Assembly (NCBI RefSeq): GCF_013523125.1
Contig: NZ_JAAMQJ010000037.1
Span: 1 to 53,575 of the forward strand
Source: Pseudomonas entomophila
GTDB lineage: Bacteria > Pseudomonadota > Gammaproteobacteria > Pseudomonadales > Pseudomonadaceae
DNA: 53,575 bases
Direction of reading: 5' to 3'
Position numbers and translations under genes: made by a program. The notes below the pieces were generated by a model. The model had not been told where the DNA came from. It was given only the letters and a program-made list of their open reading frames with translations, and ran no database searches. Shown here in pieces: positions 1 through 8,071 of this stretch. How positions within the stretch are numbered: position 1 is the stretch's first letter; each line of letters opens with the position of its first letter.

Positions 1-82
1 CCCGCTGATGCTGACCAGCGTCAAGCTCGAGCTGCGCGCCGAAGGCATCGACGCCGTGCACGTCAGCGCACGCTGCAAGCTG
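1..82. repeat. Inverted duplicate of an internal moaC segment
   Basis: Bases 1-82 are an exact reverse complement of 1156-1237, which lies inside moaC; position n pairs with 1238-n. The match breaks at base 83, where moaC continues with G and this copy enters the heptamer array. The moaC text at the break (CTGCAAGCTG) is itself one heptamer-like unit, so the join sits in about 10 bp of microhomology. The fragment has no start and cannot encode a working protein. It may be a fold-back or template-switch artefact at a contig end, or a real inverted duplication. Confidence 0.95.
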
Positions 83-205
83 CAAGCTGCAAGCTGCAAG
101 CTGCAAGCTGCAAGCTGCAAGCTGCAAGCTGCAAGCTGCAAGCTGCAAGCTGCAAGCTGAAAGCTGAAAGCTGCAAGCTGCAAGCTGCAAGCTGCAAGCT
201 GCAAG
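74..205. repeat. Tandem array of a 7-bp unit (TGCAAGC), about 19 copies
   Basis: TGCAAGC is repeated head to tail for about 132 bp, with two variant units (TGAAAGC) near 158-171. It lies beyond the 3' end of moaE and contains no gene. Seven-base units shift the reading frame each copy, so coding is unlikely. A short opposing array of CTTGTAG lies 50 bp further on, and the two could pair partly as a fold-back. Confidence 0.95.
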
Positions 206-256
206 TAAAAGCAGGACGCAGGCGCCTCTGAAAGCACCGCCGGCCTGCTCCTGCTT
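206..256 (-). terminator. Rho-independent terminator-like hairpin after moaE
   Basis: Arms at 209-223 and 243-256 pair almost fully (AAGCAGGA-CG-CAGGC with GCCTG-C-TCCTGCTT). Read on the minus strand, in the direction of moaE transcription, the hairpin is followed by TTTTA. It is suitably placed to end the moaCDE transcript. Its outer arm merges with the CTTGTAG array. Confidence 0.6.
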
Positions 257-281
257 GTAGCTTGTAGCTTGTAGCTTGTAG
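254..281. repeat. Four tandem copies of CTTGTAG
   Basis: Four perfect head-to-tail copies of CTTGTAG end 16 bp before the moaE stop codon. On the other strand the unit reads CTACAAG, a one-base variant of the TGCAAGC-type unit at 74-205 in the opposite orientation. The two arrays therefore look like inverted members of one repeat family flanking the terminator. Confidence 0.9.
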
Positions 282-296
282 CTCATGACTTACCGC

Positions 297-743
297 TCAC
301 CACCGCTGCGCCGCGTCCTGATCGCTCTGGCGTCCTTCCACCCACCGTGGGCCATCGGGCGTGGTCTCTTTCTTCCAGAACGGCGCCTGGGTCTTGAGGT
401 AGTCCATGATGAAGTCGCAGGCCTGGAAGGCGGCCTGGCGGTGGGCGCTGGCCACGCCGACGAAGACGATCGGCTCGCCCGGCTCCAGGGCGCCGATACG
501 GTGCAGCACGTGCACGTTCAGCAGCGGCCATCGTGTCCGCGCCAGTTCCACGATCTTGGCCAGGGCCTTTTCGGTCATGCCAGGGTAGTGTTCGAGGAAC
601 ATCCCCGCGACGTCACGTCCGTCGTTGAAATCGCGCACATAGCCGACGAAGCCGACCACCGCGCCTACCCCGACATTGGCGGCGTGCAGGGCTTCCAGTT
701 GCTGGCCGGGCTGGAACGCGGCCTGTTGCACCTGAACGCTCAT
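297..743 (-). CDS. moaE: Molybdopterin synthase catalytic subunit MoaE
   Basis: MoaE is the large subunit of molybdopterin synthase. It moves two sulfurs from MoaD thiocarboxylate onto cyclic pyranopterin monophosphate to give molybdopterin, in the cytoplasm. The 148-residue product has the usual length and carries the family signature GYVRDFNDG near residue 34. The active-site stretch DYLKTQAPFWKKE supplies Lys117 and Lys124, matching the conserved catalytic lysines. It starts 2 nt after the moaD stop and is the last gene of a tight moaC-moaD-moaE operon, with a terminator-like hairpin downstream. Confidence 0.96.
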   Translation of the reverse strand: MSVQVQQAAFQPGQQLEALHAANVGVGAVVGFVGYVRDFNDGRDVAGMFLEHYPGMTEKALAKIVELARTRWPLLNVHVLHRIGALEPGEPIVFVGVASAHRQAAFQACDFIMDYLKTQAPFWKKETTPDGPRWVEGRQSDQDAAQRW

Positions 744-745
744 GC

Positions 746-991
746 TCAGCCTCCGGTCACGGGGGGAAAGAAGGCGACTTCATCGCCGTCCGCGACCGGC
801 TCGTCGAGCCGGCACAGGTCCTGGTTGCGCGCGCACATCAGGTTCTGTTCGCCCAGCACTGCATGGGCCTCGCCCTTGGCCAGCAACGCGCGGCGTACGT
901 CGTCGAGCACGGCGAACGTGCCCTCCAGCGTCTCGCCCTCGTGCCCGATCCGCTCGCGGTAACGCGCGAAGTACACCACTCGAACCTGCAT
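746..991 (-). CDS. moaD: Molybdopterin synthase sulfur carrier subunit MoaD
   Basis: MoaD is the small ubiquitin-like sulfur carrier of molybdopterin synthase; its C-terminal glycine is adenylated, then thiocarboxylated, and feeds sulfur to MoaE. The 81-residue product begins MQVRVVYFARYRERIG and ends in the diagnostic Gly-Gly (FFPPVTGG). The ATG overlaps the moaC TGA by one base (TGATG), which fixes the start and indicates translational coupling. A longer in-frame upstream reading exists but lies inside moaC and is not expected to be used. Confidence 0.95.
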   Translation of the reverse strand: MQVRVVYFARYRERIGHEGETLEGTFAVLDDVRRALLAKGEAHAVLGEQNLMCARNQDLCRLDEPVADGDEVAFFPPVTGG

Positions 992-1461
992 CACGCCTCC
1001 GCCTGATAAGGGCCGCTCTTGCCACCGGTCTTTTCCAGCAGGCGCACCTGCTCGATGACCATGCCTTTGTCCACCGCCTTGCACATGTCGTAGATCGTCA
1101 ACGCCGCGATGCTGGCGGCAGTCAGGGCTTCCATTTCCACGCCCGTCTGCCCTGCCAGCTTGCAGCGTGCGCTGACGTGCACGGCGTCGATGCCTTCGGC
1201 GCGCAGCTCGAGCTTGACGCTGGTCAGCATCAGCGGGTGGCACAACGGGATCAGGTCGCTGGTCTTCTTGGCGGCCTGGATGCCGGCGATGCGGGCCACG
1301 GCGAATACGTCGCCCTTGGGGTGCTCGCCGTCGACGATCATGCGCAGCGTCTCCGGGCGCATGCGCACCCGCGCCTCGGCGATGGCTTCACGGGCGGTGA
1401 CGGCCTTGTCGGTGACGTCGACCATGGCGGCGCGCCCTTGGGAATCGAGATGGGTCAGCAC
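991..1461 (-). CDS. moaC: Cyclic pyranopterin monophosphate synthase MoaC
   Basis: MoaC converts the 3',8-cyclo-GTP made by MoaA into cyclic pyranopterin monophosphate, the first stable molybdenum cofactor intermediate. The 156-residue product has the family blocks VTDKAVTAREAIAEA, IPLCHPL and GVEMEALTA-ASIAALTIYDMCKA, with the conserved DMCKA lysine. A Shine-Dalgarno GGAGG lies just before the ATG. It is first in the moaCDE operon. Part of the gene (1156-1237) is duplicated in inverted orientation at the very start of the window. Confidence 0.96.
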   Translation of the reverse strand: MLTHLDSQGRAAMVDVTDKAVTAREAIAEARVRMRPETLRMIVDGEHPKGDVFAVARIAGIQAAKKTSDLIPLCHPLMLTSVKLELRAEGIDAVHVSARCKLAGQTGVEMEALTAASIAALTIYDMCKAVDKGMVIEQVRLLEKTGGKSGPYQAEA

Positions 1462-1558
1462 GGTTTTCCTCCGGTAAGAGGCAAAGAGTGTAAACCCGAG
1501 GTCGAGGTTCCCGGAACGGAAAACGCCGGGCGGCGAAGCGCCCGGCAGATGGGGAGGA

Positions 1559-2953
1559 TTACAGGTGCGATTCGGCGTATTCGGCCAGCACCGACCGCGG
1601 CACGCCCTGCAGGGTGATGTGCACGCCGTGGGGGAAGTCCTTGAAGCGCTCGGTCAGGTAGGTCAGCCCGGAGCTGGGGGCCGACAGGTAGGGGGTGTCG
1701 ATCTGCGCCAGGTTGCCCAGGCAGACCACCTTGGAGCCCGCGCCGGCCCGGGTGATGATGGTTTTCATCTGGTGCGGCGTGAGGTTCTGGCACTCGTCGA
1801 TCAGGATCAGGCTCTGCTGGAAGCTGCGTCCGCGAATGTAGTTGAGCGACTTGAACTGCAAGGGTACGCGCTCGAGGATGTACTCGACGCTGCCATGGGT
1901 GTTCTCGTCGTCCATGTGCAGCGCTTCGAGGTTGTCGGTGATCGCGCCCAGCCAAGGCTCCATCTTCTCCGCCTCGGTGCCGGGCAGGAAGCCGATCTCC
2001 TGGTCCAGCCCCTGGACGCTGCGGGTGGCGATGATGCGCCGGTAACGCTTGCTGACCATGGTCTGTTCGATGGCGGCCGCCAGGGCCAGGATGGTCTTGC
2101 CCGAACCGGCGGCGCCCGTGAGGTTGACCAGGTGGATGTCTGGGTCCAGCAGCGCGAACAGCGCCAGCGCCTGGTGGATGTCGCGCGGCTTGAGGCCCCA
2201 GGCCTCCTGGTGCAACAGCGGTTCCTGGTGCAGGTCGAGCAACAGCAGCTCGTCGCCCCGCACCCCTTTGACCCAACCGACGAAGCCTTGCTCATCGACG
2301 ATGAACTCGTTGACGTGCACCGGGGAGATGACGTCGTTGAGGTGAACACGGTGCCAGGTACGGCCGCGCTCCTGGCGCGTCTCGACCTTGTCGACCCGGT
2401 CCCAGAACGAACCGGTCACCGAATGGTACCCCTTGGACAGCAGCGACACGTCGTCGACCAGCTGGTCTGTGCTGTAGTCCTCGGCGGCGATGCCACAGGC
2501 GCGCGCCTTCAGGCGCATGTTGATGTCTTTGGTGACCAGCACCACGCTCAAGTCCTTGCGCCGGGCGCGCACTTCCAGGACCTGGTTGATGATGATGTTG
2601 TCGTTGAGGGTTTCCGGCAACAGCTGGGCCGGGTCGTTGCGCGAGGTCATCAGGATCGAGAGGTAGCCTTTCGGGCCGCTCTTGCCGCGCTGGATCGGCA
2701 CACCGCGCTCGACGTCCTGGGGCGAGGCGTCCCCCAAGGTCTGGTCGATCAGGCGGATGGCCTGGCGGCATTCGGCTGCGACGGTATGCTTGCCGGCCTT
2801 GAGCTTGTCGAGCTCTTCGAGCACGGTCATCGGGATGGCGACGTAATGCTCCTCGAAGTTGAGCAACGCATTGGGGTCGTGGATCAGGACGTTGGTATCG
2901 AGCACATACAGGATTGGCTGGTCGGAAGAAGGGGTGCGTCCTTGGTCATCCAT
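1559..2953 (-). CDS. PIN domain-PhoH family ATPase
   Basis: This 464-residue protein joins an N-terminal PIN nuclease-like domain (LDTNVLIHDPN near residue 18, with the conserved aspartate) to a C-terminal PhoH ATPase. The ATPase has Walker A GAAGSGKT and Walker B LILIDECQN. Such PIN-PhoH fusions are thought to act as RNA helicase/ribonucleases, as shown for mycobacterial PhoH2; the cellular role in Pseudomonas is not established. It is cytoplasmic, with no membrane segment. It lies on the same strand as moaC with a gap of about 100 bp and probably has its own promoter. Confidence 0.9.
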   Translation of the reverse strand: MDDQGRTPSSDQPILYVLDTNVLIHDPNALLNFEEHYVAIPMTVLEELDKLKAGKHTVAAECRQAIRLIDQTLGDASPQDVERGVPIQRGKSGPKGYLSILMTSRNDPAQLLPETLNDNIIINQVLEVRARRKDLSVVLVTKDINMRLKARACGIAAEDYSTDQLVDDVSLLSKGYHSVTGSFWDRVDKVETRQERGRTWHRVHLNDVISPVHVNEFIVDEQGFVGWVKGVRGDELLLLDLHQEPLLHQEAWGLKPRDIHQALALFALLDPDIHLVNLTGAAGSGKTILALAAAIEQTMVSKRYRRIIATRSVQGLDQEIGFLPGTEAEKMEPWLGAITDNLEALHMDDENTHGSVEYILERVPLQFKSLNYIRGRSFQQSLILIDECQNLTPHQMKTIITRAGAGSKVVCLGNLAQIDTPYLSAPSSGLTYLTERFKDFPHGVHITLQGVPRSVLAEYAESHL

Positions 2954-3219
2954 ACTCTGTCACCTTATGTGGGAGCCAGACGGCGCGCTATCACCGCGCC
3001 GCGAAGTGACACCGTTCTCCCCGTATCCGCGTCGTTACGGGCGGGAAGCGCACCTGCAGCCAGGAGGGCCTGGATGACGCCACCTGTGCTGCAGGATTCG
3101 GCTGTCCACTTCCTAAATACCGCAAACCCATGGCAGGCAACAGCGTTTTCCAACGGATGGGCAGTTTATTTTTTCCGACTGACCGCGCACCTTGGATTGT
3201 CGTCCAGGTACGACTACAG

Positions 3220-4419
3220 TCAGTGGTCAACCTGCTCGTGTTCGTCCTCCGTCGGCACGGCCGCCTCGGCGTCCTGCCCCGCTTCGTGCGGGGGCGGCGC
3301 CTGAAAGTCCCCATGGCAATCGGCCCAGCCGATCCCGCTCTGGGCGGTGAGCGCCAGCAGCTGCTGCACCGCAGGTTGCGCCTTGGCCGAGGTCTCGGTG
3401 AACTGCACGATGCCCTGGCGCCAGAGCAGCATCAGGCTGAGCACACGCTGCGCCGACTGCTCGGCACTGAGCGGCCCGTTGTCCTGCGCATCGATGTCCC
3501 ACAGCGAAACCCGCAGCTGCCGAGCGGCCATGAACGCCTGACCGTCCTGGCGCCGCTGCCCGTAGGGCGGGCGGAACCAGCCGACGTACTGCTGTGGCGC
3601 GTCACCCTGGATCCTGGCCTGGCTGCGCTGGAGCGAGGCCTGCCAGTCCTGCCACTGCGCGTGGGAGCGGTACTCCCACCCTTGCAGGCCGACGCAGTGG
3701 CCGGCATAGCGCTCGCGCAGCGCAGCAGCGGAGGTGGCGTCGCGGCACTGCTGCCAGCGGCTGCCCAGCACGAAGAACAGGCCCGAGACCTGCTGCTGGC
3801 GCAGATAATCGGCCAGCGTTTCGGTCGCGCCGTCCATCGGCCCTGGGCCGCCGACGACGCTGAGCAGGAACAGGCGATCGCCGAACGTGCCGCCGGTGCC
3901 TTCCGGGTCCAGGAAGCGCTGGATCTCGCTCTCCAGGCGCGGCAACAGCGCGGCCTTGCGCAACAGGTCGTCGAGGTAGCGCTCATGGAACTGTCGGCTG
4001 GGTTCGACCCACCCGGCGTAGAACGCGCCGACCTGGGTGTCGAAGGTCGCGGCCAAGGTGCGCAACTCGGCCAGGGACTGGGCCGGGAAACAGAACGAGG
4101 CATCCTGCTCGCAGCTTTGCAGGGCCTGCTGGTAGTTGTCCCACAGCCGCCCCCACATCCTGGCGCGCACGGCGCGCACCGACTGCAGGTTGATCAGGCG
4201 CAGTTGCAGGCGATCGGCCAGGGCCTGCTCATCGAGCGCTTCGCTCTCGTGCAGGACCTGGGCGAAGGAGAGAATCTGCGCACGCGAGGCGACGTCGAAC
4301 AGCACCGGGCTGTCCAGCCGCTCCGGCCAGACACTGCGGTCGAGGCTGACGAACGACGTCGGCGCGGCCTGGGCCGGGGTGGCGAGGAAAATGGCCAGGA
4401 CGATCCAGGCGACACGCAT
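3220..4419 (-). CDS. Periplasmic polysaccharide deacetylase-like protein with degenerate metal site
   Basis: This 399-residue protein has a signal peptide (MRVAWIVLAIFLATPAQAA) and should be exported. The C-terminal half resembles the NodB/polysaccharide deacetylase fold: WFRPPYGQRR is motif 3, and a motif-1-like strand VVGGPGPMDG is followed by helix and strand elements. The metal-binding TFDDG of motif 1 and the HxxxH of motif 2 are not visible (the corresponding text is GLQGWEYRSHAQW), so catalysis is doubtful. The N-terminal 170 residues are a helical region of unknown function. A GGGAG Shine-Dalgarno precedes the ATG. Confidence 0.75.
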   Translation of the reverse strand: MRVAWIVLAIFLATPAQAAPTSFVSLDRSVWPERLDSPVLFDVASRAQILSFAQVLHESEALDEQALADRLQLRLINLQSVRAVRARMWGRLWDNYQQALQSCEQDASFCFPAQSLAELRTLAATFDTQVGAFYAGWVEPSRQFHERYLDDLLRKAALLPRLESEIQRFLDPEGTGGTFGDRLFLLSVVGGPGPMDGATETLADYLRQQQVSGLFFVLGSRWQQCRDATSAAALRERYAGHCVGLQGWEYRSHAQWQDWQASLQRSQARIQGDAPQQYVGWFRPPYGQRRQDGQAFMAARQLRVSLWDIDAQDNGPLSAEQSAQRVLSLMLLWRQGIVQFTETSAKAQPAVQQLLALTAQSGIGWADCHGDFQAPPPHEAGQDAEAAVPTEDEHEQVDH

Positions 4420-4550
4420 GCGGCAACTCCCTGTAGACGAGCCGCGTACTATAGCCGCCGCCGGCCGGTCGTGGCAGGTCGAGACGCACGAGGGTTTGGC
4501 GTGATCTGTCAGCCGTTTTAGAATCGTCCGCTGACTTCAGGAGCCGAACC

Positions 4551-5327
4551 ATGCTGGCCGTACTCTCACCCGCCAAGACCCTCGACTACGAAACCCCGCC
4601 GGTCACCCAGCGGCACACCTTGCCGCAGTACCTGGACCATGCCCAGCTGCTGGTCGACCAATTGCGCGATTTTTCGCCCCAGCAGATCGCCGCGCTCATG
4701 CACCTGTCGGACAAGCTGGCCGGGCTCAACGCCGCGCGCTTCGGCAGCTGGACGACGGACGTCACGCCCGACAACGCCAAGCAGGCGCTGCTGGCGTTCA
4801 AGGGCGATGTCTACACCGGGCTGGACGCCGACAGCCTGGGCGAAGACGACTTCGACCATGCCCAACAGCACCTGCGGATGCTCTCGGGGCTGTACGGGCT
4901 GCTGCGACCGCTGGACCTGATGCAGCCGTATCGCCTGGAGATGGGCACACGCCTGGCCAATGTCCGGGGCAAGGACCTGTACGCCTTCTGGGGCACACGC
5001 CTGAGCGAAGGGCTGAACCAGGCCCTGGCCGACCAGGGCGATGACGTGCTGGTGAACCTGGCGAGCAACGAGTACTTCGGTGCAGTCAAGCGTGACGCAC
5101 TCAAGGCGCGGGTGATCGACATCGAGTTCCGCGACTTCAAGAACGGGCAGTACAAGATCATCAGTTTCCACGCCAAGAAGGCCCGTGGGCTGATGGCGCG
5201 CTTCATGATTCAGGCGCGCATCGAGGACCCTGCGCGGCTGAAGGCGTTCGACGTGCAGGGGTATCGGTATGCGCAAGACGCCTCGAGCGCAGACAAGCTG
5301 GTCTTTCTGCGTGACGAGGCGCCTTGA
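4551..5327 (+). CDS. yaaA: Peroxide stress protein YaaA (DUF328)
   Basis: This 258-residue protein matches YaaA over its whole length: MLAVLSPAKTLDYE at the start, DVYTGLDADSL, LLRPLDLMQPYRLEMGT, and NLASNEYFGAV. E. coli YaaA binds DNA, limits intracellular free iron and protects against peroxide damage. An AGGAG Shine-Dalgarno 7 bp before the ATG fixes the start. The gene stands alone; a strong GC hairpin follows it before a convergent gene. Confidence 0.95.
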   Translation: MLAVLSPAKTLDYETPPVTQRHTLPQYLDHAQLLVDQLRDFSPQQIAALMHLSDKLAGLNAARFGSWTTDVTPDNAKQALLAFKGDVYTGLDADSLGEDDFDHAQQHLRMLSGLYGLLRPLDLMQPYRLEMGTRLANVRGKDLYAFWGTRLSEGLNQALADQGDDVLVNLASNEYFGAVKRDALKARVIDIEFRDFKNGQYKIISFHAKKARGLMARFMIQARIEDPARLKAFDVQGYRYAQDASSADKLVFLRDEAP

Positions 5328-5346
5328 GGCGACACGGTCCGGACGA

Positions 5347-5371
5347 CCTGACGCCCGTGCAGGGCGTCAGG
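5347..5371. terminator. Perfect hairpin between convergent genes
   Basis: CCTGACGCCC and GGGCGTCAGG form a perfect 10-bp stem with a 5-nt loop. It lies 20 bp after the yaaA stop and 29 bp from the stop of the convergent gene. There is no clear U-tract, so it is a terminator or 3'-end stabiliser only by position. Confidence 0.5.
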
Positions 5372-5399
5372 TGCCAGGATCAGGCGATGCCGTCAGCAC

Positions 5400-6266
5400 T
5401 CAGCCACGTCTTACGTCAAGCTCGCCTTTGACCGTGGTGCGTGGCTCGTTCGAACGGCTGAGGTCGAACGTATAGGCGAAGGCCACATGGGTCATGTCTT
5501 CGTTGCACGAGACCTCCGTGACGGTGAAGGTACTTGGGTCTGCCGGGTACACGCCCTGCCCTACCAGAAGGGCAGCCTTGTCGGGCGTCACGACGCCTTC
5601 AACCACGCTGAAGCCAAGGCGTGCGCCCGCCTGCACGACATCCTGTGCGTCGTATTCCAGCAGGGTGACGAAGCCCTTGGACACACTGGCGTCGTAATGA
5701 AGCTCGAAGCGGTTGGCCGTGAAATGAGCGATATTCATGAACGCCGGGTCGATCGACGCCGATCCGGAGCCGGTCGCTGTCAATTCGCTACTGTCAAAAG
5801 ACGAAAGCGCGCTCTGATAGTCGACACAGAATTTCCCGTTGGTGATGGAAAACGCCTGACCGTTCTCGGCTTTGCCATGAAATTCAAAGTGGGCAGCCTG
5901 CAGGATGCCTGCGTCTTTGTTCCACTGCAGGCCCGTCACCTTCCCACCTGTGGCATAGCCGCCGGTCGAGCTAGCAAAATAGGCCCACACGCCTTGCTCC
6001 CCAGCGCCAATCTCATGATCGCCCTCCTCGAGGCTGGCGGGGAAGCCCAGAAACATGTAGATCGGATCGGAAGCTTGAGCACCGTCCACGTTTTCCTCGC
6101 GGAGCATGCCCAGAACACCTACCGTGCTGTCGGTCTGAGAGAAATGAACCGACGTCGCGACGAATTGATCGCCAGGTACCCACCCAGCGGGCGAAACCTT
6201 GGCGGACAGCGAGCCGGTGGCGTTGTCGGTCTGCGAAGCGTCAGTGATCCTTTGGTCGATGTGCAT
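5400..6266 (-). CDS. Protein of unknown function, two beta-rich halves
   Basis: I do not recognise this 288-residue protein. It is acidic, rich in Ser/Thr/Gly, and has no signal peptide or membrane segment. The two halves have similar layout: each has a hydrophobic/aromatic strand (VATSVHFSQTD; MNIAHFTANRFELH), a central Gly/Ala stretch, and a strand ending in a Cys-containing segment (FCVDYQ; VTEVSCNED). This suggests an ancient duplication of a beta-barrel-like unit, but that is inference. The start is supported by AGAGGA 8 bp before the ATG. It is transcribed alone, convergent to yaaA. Confidence 0.75.
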   Translation of the reverse strand: MHIDQRITDASQTDNATGSLSAKVSPAGWVPGDQFVATSVHFSQTDSTVGVLGMLREENVDGAQASDPIYMFLGFPASLEEGDHEIGAGEQGVWAYFASSTGGYATGGKVTGLQWNKDAGILQAAHFEFHGKAENGQAFSITNGKFCVDYQSALSSFDSSELTATGSGSASIDPAFMNIAHFTANRFELHYDASVSKGFVTLLEYDAQDVVQAGARLGFSVVEGVVTPDKAALLVGQGVYPADPSTFTVTEVSCNEDMTHVAFAYTFDLSRSNEPRTTVKGELDVRRG

Positions 6267-6433
6267 GATCGTGTCCTCTGATGACTGCGTGATGCAGCGT
6301 TACAAAGACCCTAAAGGTTTTGCTCGAGGCCGGACCACTGGCAGAAGTGCTAGCCCTGCCGTGACACAGGCCTTTTGAAGGCAAGATCCTGACGGGATAG
6401 GATGTCACTTTCACTCCAAGGACATGGCCGCTC

Positions 6434-6898
6434 ATGATCATCGGTGCATTGCTCATCCTGACCTGGCTGGTGCTGCTGCTGCGCTATCCGGCCAAGGCGC
6501 TGGCGATTTCGCTGGCCGCGGTCTGCGGGCTGGGCCTGGTGGCCGTCTGGGTCGCCTGGCAGGATCACCGCGAAGCGGCGCAGCTGGCACGCCTCGAGCT
6601 TCGCCTGCACTACGCGCCCGACCAGTGCCCTGCTGATCGCGCCTTGCGGGCGGAGATGAAGAACGGCAACGACGTACCGCTGGTCGCACTGCGCTGGCAG
6701 GTCGCCGCCTATGCGCCGGGCGACACGATCAACCTGGCCGCGACCACCTATGATTCGCCCCGTTACCAGGGACCTGGTCAGCTGCAGCCTGGCGCCACGT
6801 GGAGCGATTGCCTGCCCCTGCCATCGATACGCACGGGTTATCGGGCGCAGACGTTGACGTTCCGCGCCGAGCAGTTGCAAGGTCGCTTCGCCGATTGA
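6434..6898 (+). CDS. Small two-helix membrane protein of unknown function
   Basis: This 154-residue product begins with two hydrophobic segments (about residues 1-18 and 24-43), followed by a soluble domain of about 110 residues with two cysteines (QCPADR, DCLPLP). The soluble part should be periplasmic or cytoplasmic depending on topology. I recognise no catalytic motif. It ends 33 bp before the SDR gene on the same strand, so the two are probably co-transcribed. Confidence 0.7.
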   Translation: MIIGALLILTWLVLLLRYPAKALAISLAAVCGLGLVAVWVAWQDHREAAQLARLELRLHYAPDQCPADRALRAEMKNGNDVPLVALRWQVAAYAPGDTINLAATTYDSPRYQGPGQLQPGATWSDCLPLPSIRTGYRAQTLTFRAEQLQGRFAD

Positions 6899-6931
6899 GC
6901 CGCCCTCCTTCACACTGACAGGTAACCGTGC

Positions 6932-7756
6932 ATGTCCGTCGTTCTGATCACCGGCTGTTCCAGTGGCATCGGCCACGCCCTGGCCGAAGCGTTCCGCGAT
7001 GCGGGTCACCGTGTCTGGGCCACCGCGCGTCGCACCGACGACGTCGAGCGGCTGGCCGCTGCCGGCCTGCGCGGCTATGGGTTGGACGTGAACGATGCCG
7101 CGGGTGTGGCGGGCCTGGCCGAGCGCCTCGAGGCCGAGGAAGGCGGATTGGACATCCTGATCAACAATGCAGGCTACGGCGCCATGGGACCGCTGCTGGA
7201 CGGCGGTGCCGAGGCGCTGCGCCGGCAGTTCGAGACCAACGTGTTCGCCCTGGTCGAGGTGACGCGCGCGCTGTTCCCGCTGTTGCGCCGCCGTCGGGGC
7301 CTGGTGGTGAACATCGGCAGCGTCTCGGGTGTTCTGGTGACGCCGTTCGCCGGCGCCTACTGCGCGTCCAAGGCGGCGGTGCATGCGCTCAGCGATGCGC
7401 TGCGGCTGGAGCTGGCGCCGTTCGGTGTGCGGGTGATGGAGGTACAGCCAGGCGCCATTGCCTCACGTTTTGCCGCCCACGCCGAGCGCCAGGCCGAGCA
7501 GGTGCTGACCCCGGCTTCACCCTGGTGGCCGCTGCGCGATGGCGTGCGGGCCAGGGCCCGGGCCTCGCAGGATCGGCCCACACCGGCGACGGTGCTGGCC
7601 CGTGAGGTGCTGCAGGCGTGTTCACGCCAACCTGTGCCGATCCGGGTGCGGGTGGGCAACGGCAGCCGGGCATTGCCCTGGCTGGCTGGCTGGGTGCCAC
7701 GGCGGTGGCTGGATTGGGCATTGAAGAAGCGTTTCGGCTTGTTGCGCTCGCTTTAG
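6932..7756 (+). CDS. Short-chain dehydrogenase/reductase (SDR)
   Basis: This classical SDR of 274 residues has the NAD(P)-binding TGCSSGIGHALA near residue 7, NNAGYG near residue 86, the catalytic Ser in NIGSVSG, and the YCASK catalytic Tyr/Lys pair near residue 149. ATARRTDD after the second strand suggests NADP preference. The substrate cannot be inferred. The C-terminal extension (about 90 residues) is basic and hydrophobic, as in membrane-associated retinol/steroid-type SDRs. It follows the small membrane protein gene by 33 bp. Confidence 0.85.
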   Translation: MSVVLITGCSSGIGHALAEAFRDAGHRVWATARRTDDVERLAAAGLRGYGLDVNDAAGVAGLAERLEAEEGGLDILINNAGYGAMGPLLDGGAEALRRQFETNVFALVEVTRALFPLLRRRRGLVVNIGSVSGVLVTPFAGAYCASKAAVHALSDALRLELAPFGVRVMEVQPGAIASRFAAHAERQAEQVLTPASPWWPLRDGVRARARASQDRPTPATVLAREVLQACSRQPVPIRVRVGNGSRALPWLAGWVPRRWLDWALKKRFGLLRSL

Positions 7757-7794
7757 GTCAGGACCCTGCCCATGCCCGGCATAGGTGGTGACTG

Positions 7795-7985
7795 ACCAGC
7801 CGCTATCGCTGGCAAGCCAGCTCCCACCAAGGCCAATGTGGCCGGTCAAAACGTTGGTGCATGCTCGCTTTGTGAGAGCGGGCTTGCCCGCGATTGAACC
7901 AGCAAAGACAGCTGCTCCCAGTAAGGCCAACACAGCCTGCCAAGAAGGGGCGCCTGTGGGCTTGCCCGCGATGGCCCCTGCCAGG
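7795..7985. repeat. REP element cluster
   Basis: The 315 bp between the SDR gene and the efflux operon hold no gene but at least three P. putida-type REP units: an inverted one at 7801-7828 (CGCTATCGCTGGCAAGCCAG then CTCCCACC), one at about 7872-7894 (GAGCGGGCTTGCCCGCGAT) and one at about 7953-7972 (TGTGGGCTTGCCCGCGAT). Two degenerate units lie between them. Such elements sit in intergenic space after convergent 3' ends, as here, and may act as terminators or gyrase sites. Confidence 0.85.
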
Positions 7986-8071
7986 GGCCTGGGCTTCATG
8001 CCTCGTCACAGTCACCGAGCGACGCTGGTCAGCCTGGCCGTCCTCTCCTCTTCAAACCAGGACGACGTCAA

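Noticed and set aside
74..205. Possible CRISPR array
   Set aside because: The units are 7 bp, directly adjacent, with no spacers and no cas genes; it is a simple tandem repeat.
1565..3304. 579-codon open frame on the plus strand
   Set aside because: It is the mirror of the PIN-PhoH gene, which has clear motifs on the minus strand.
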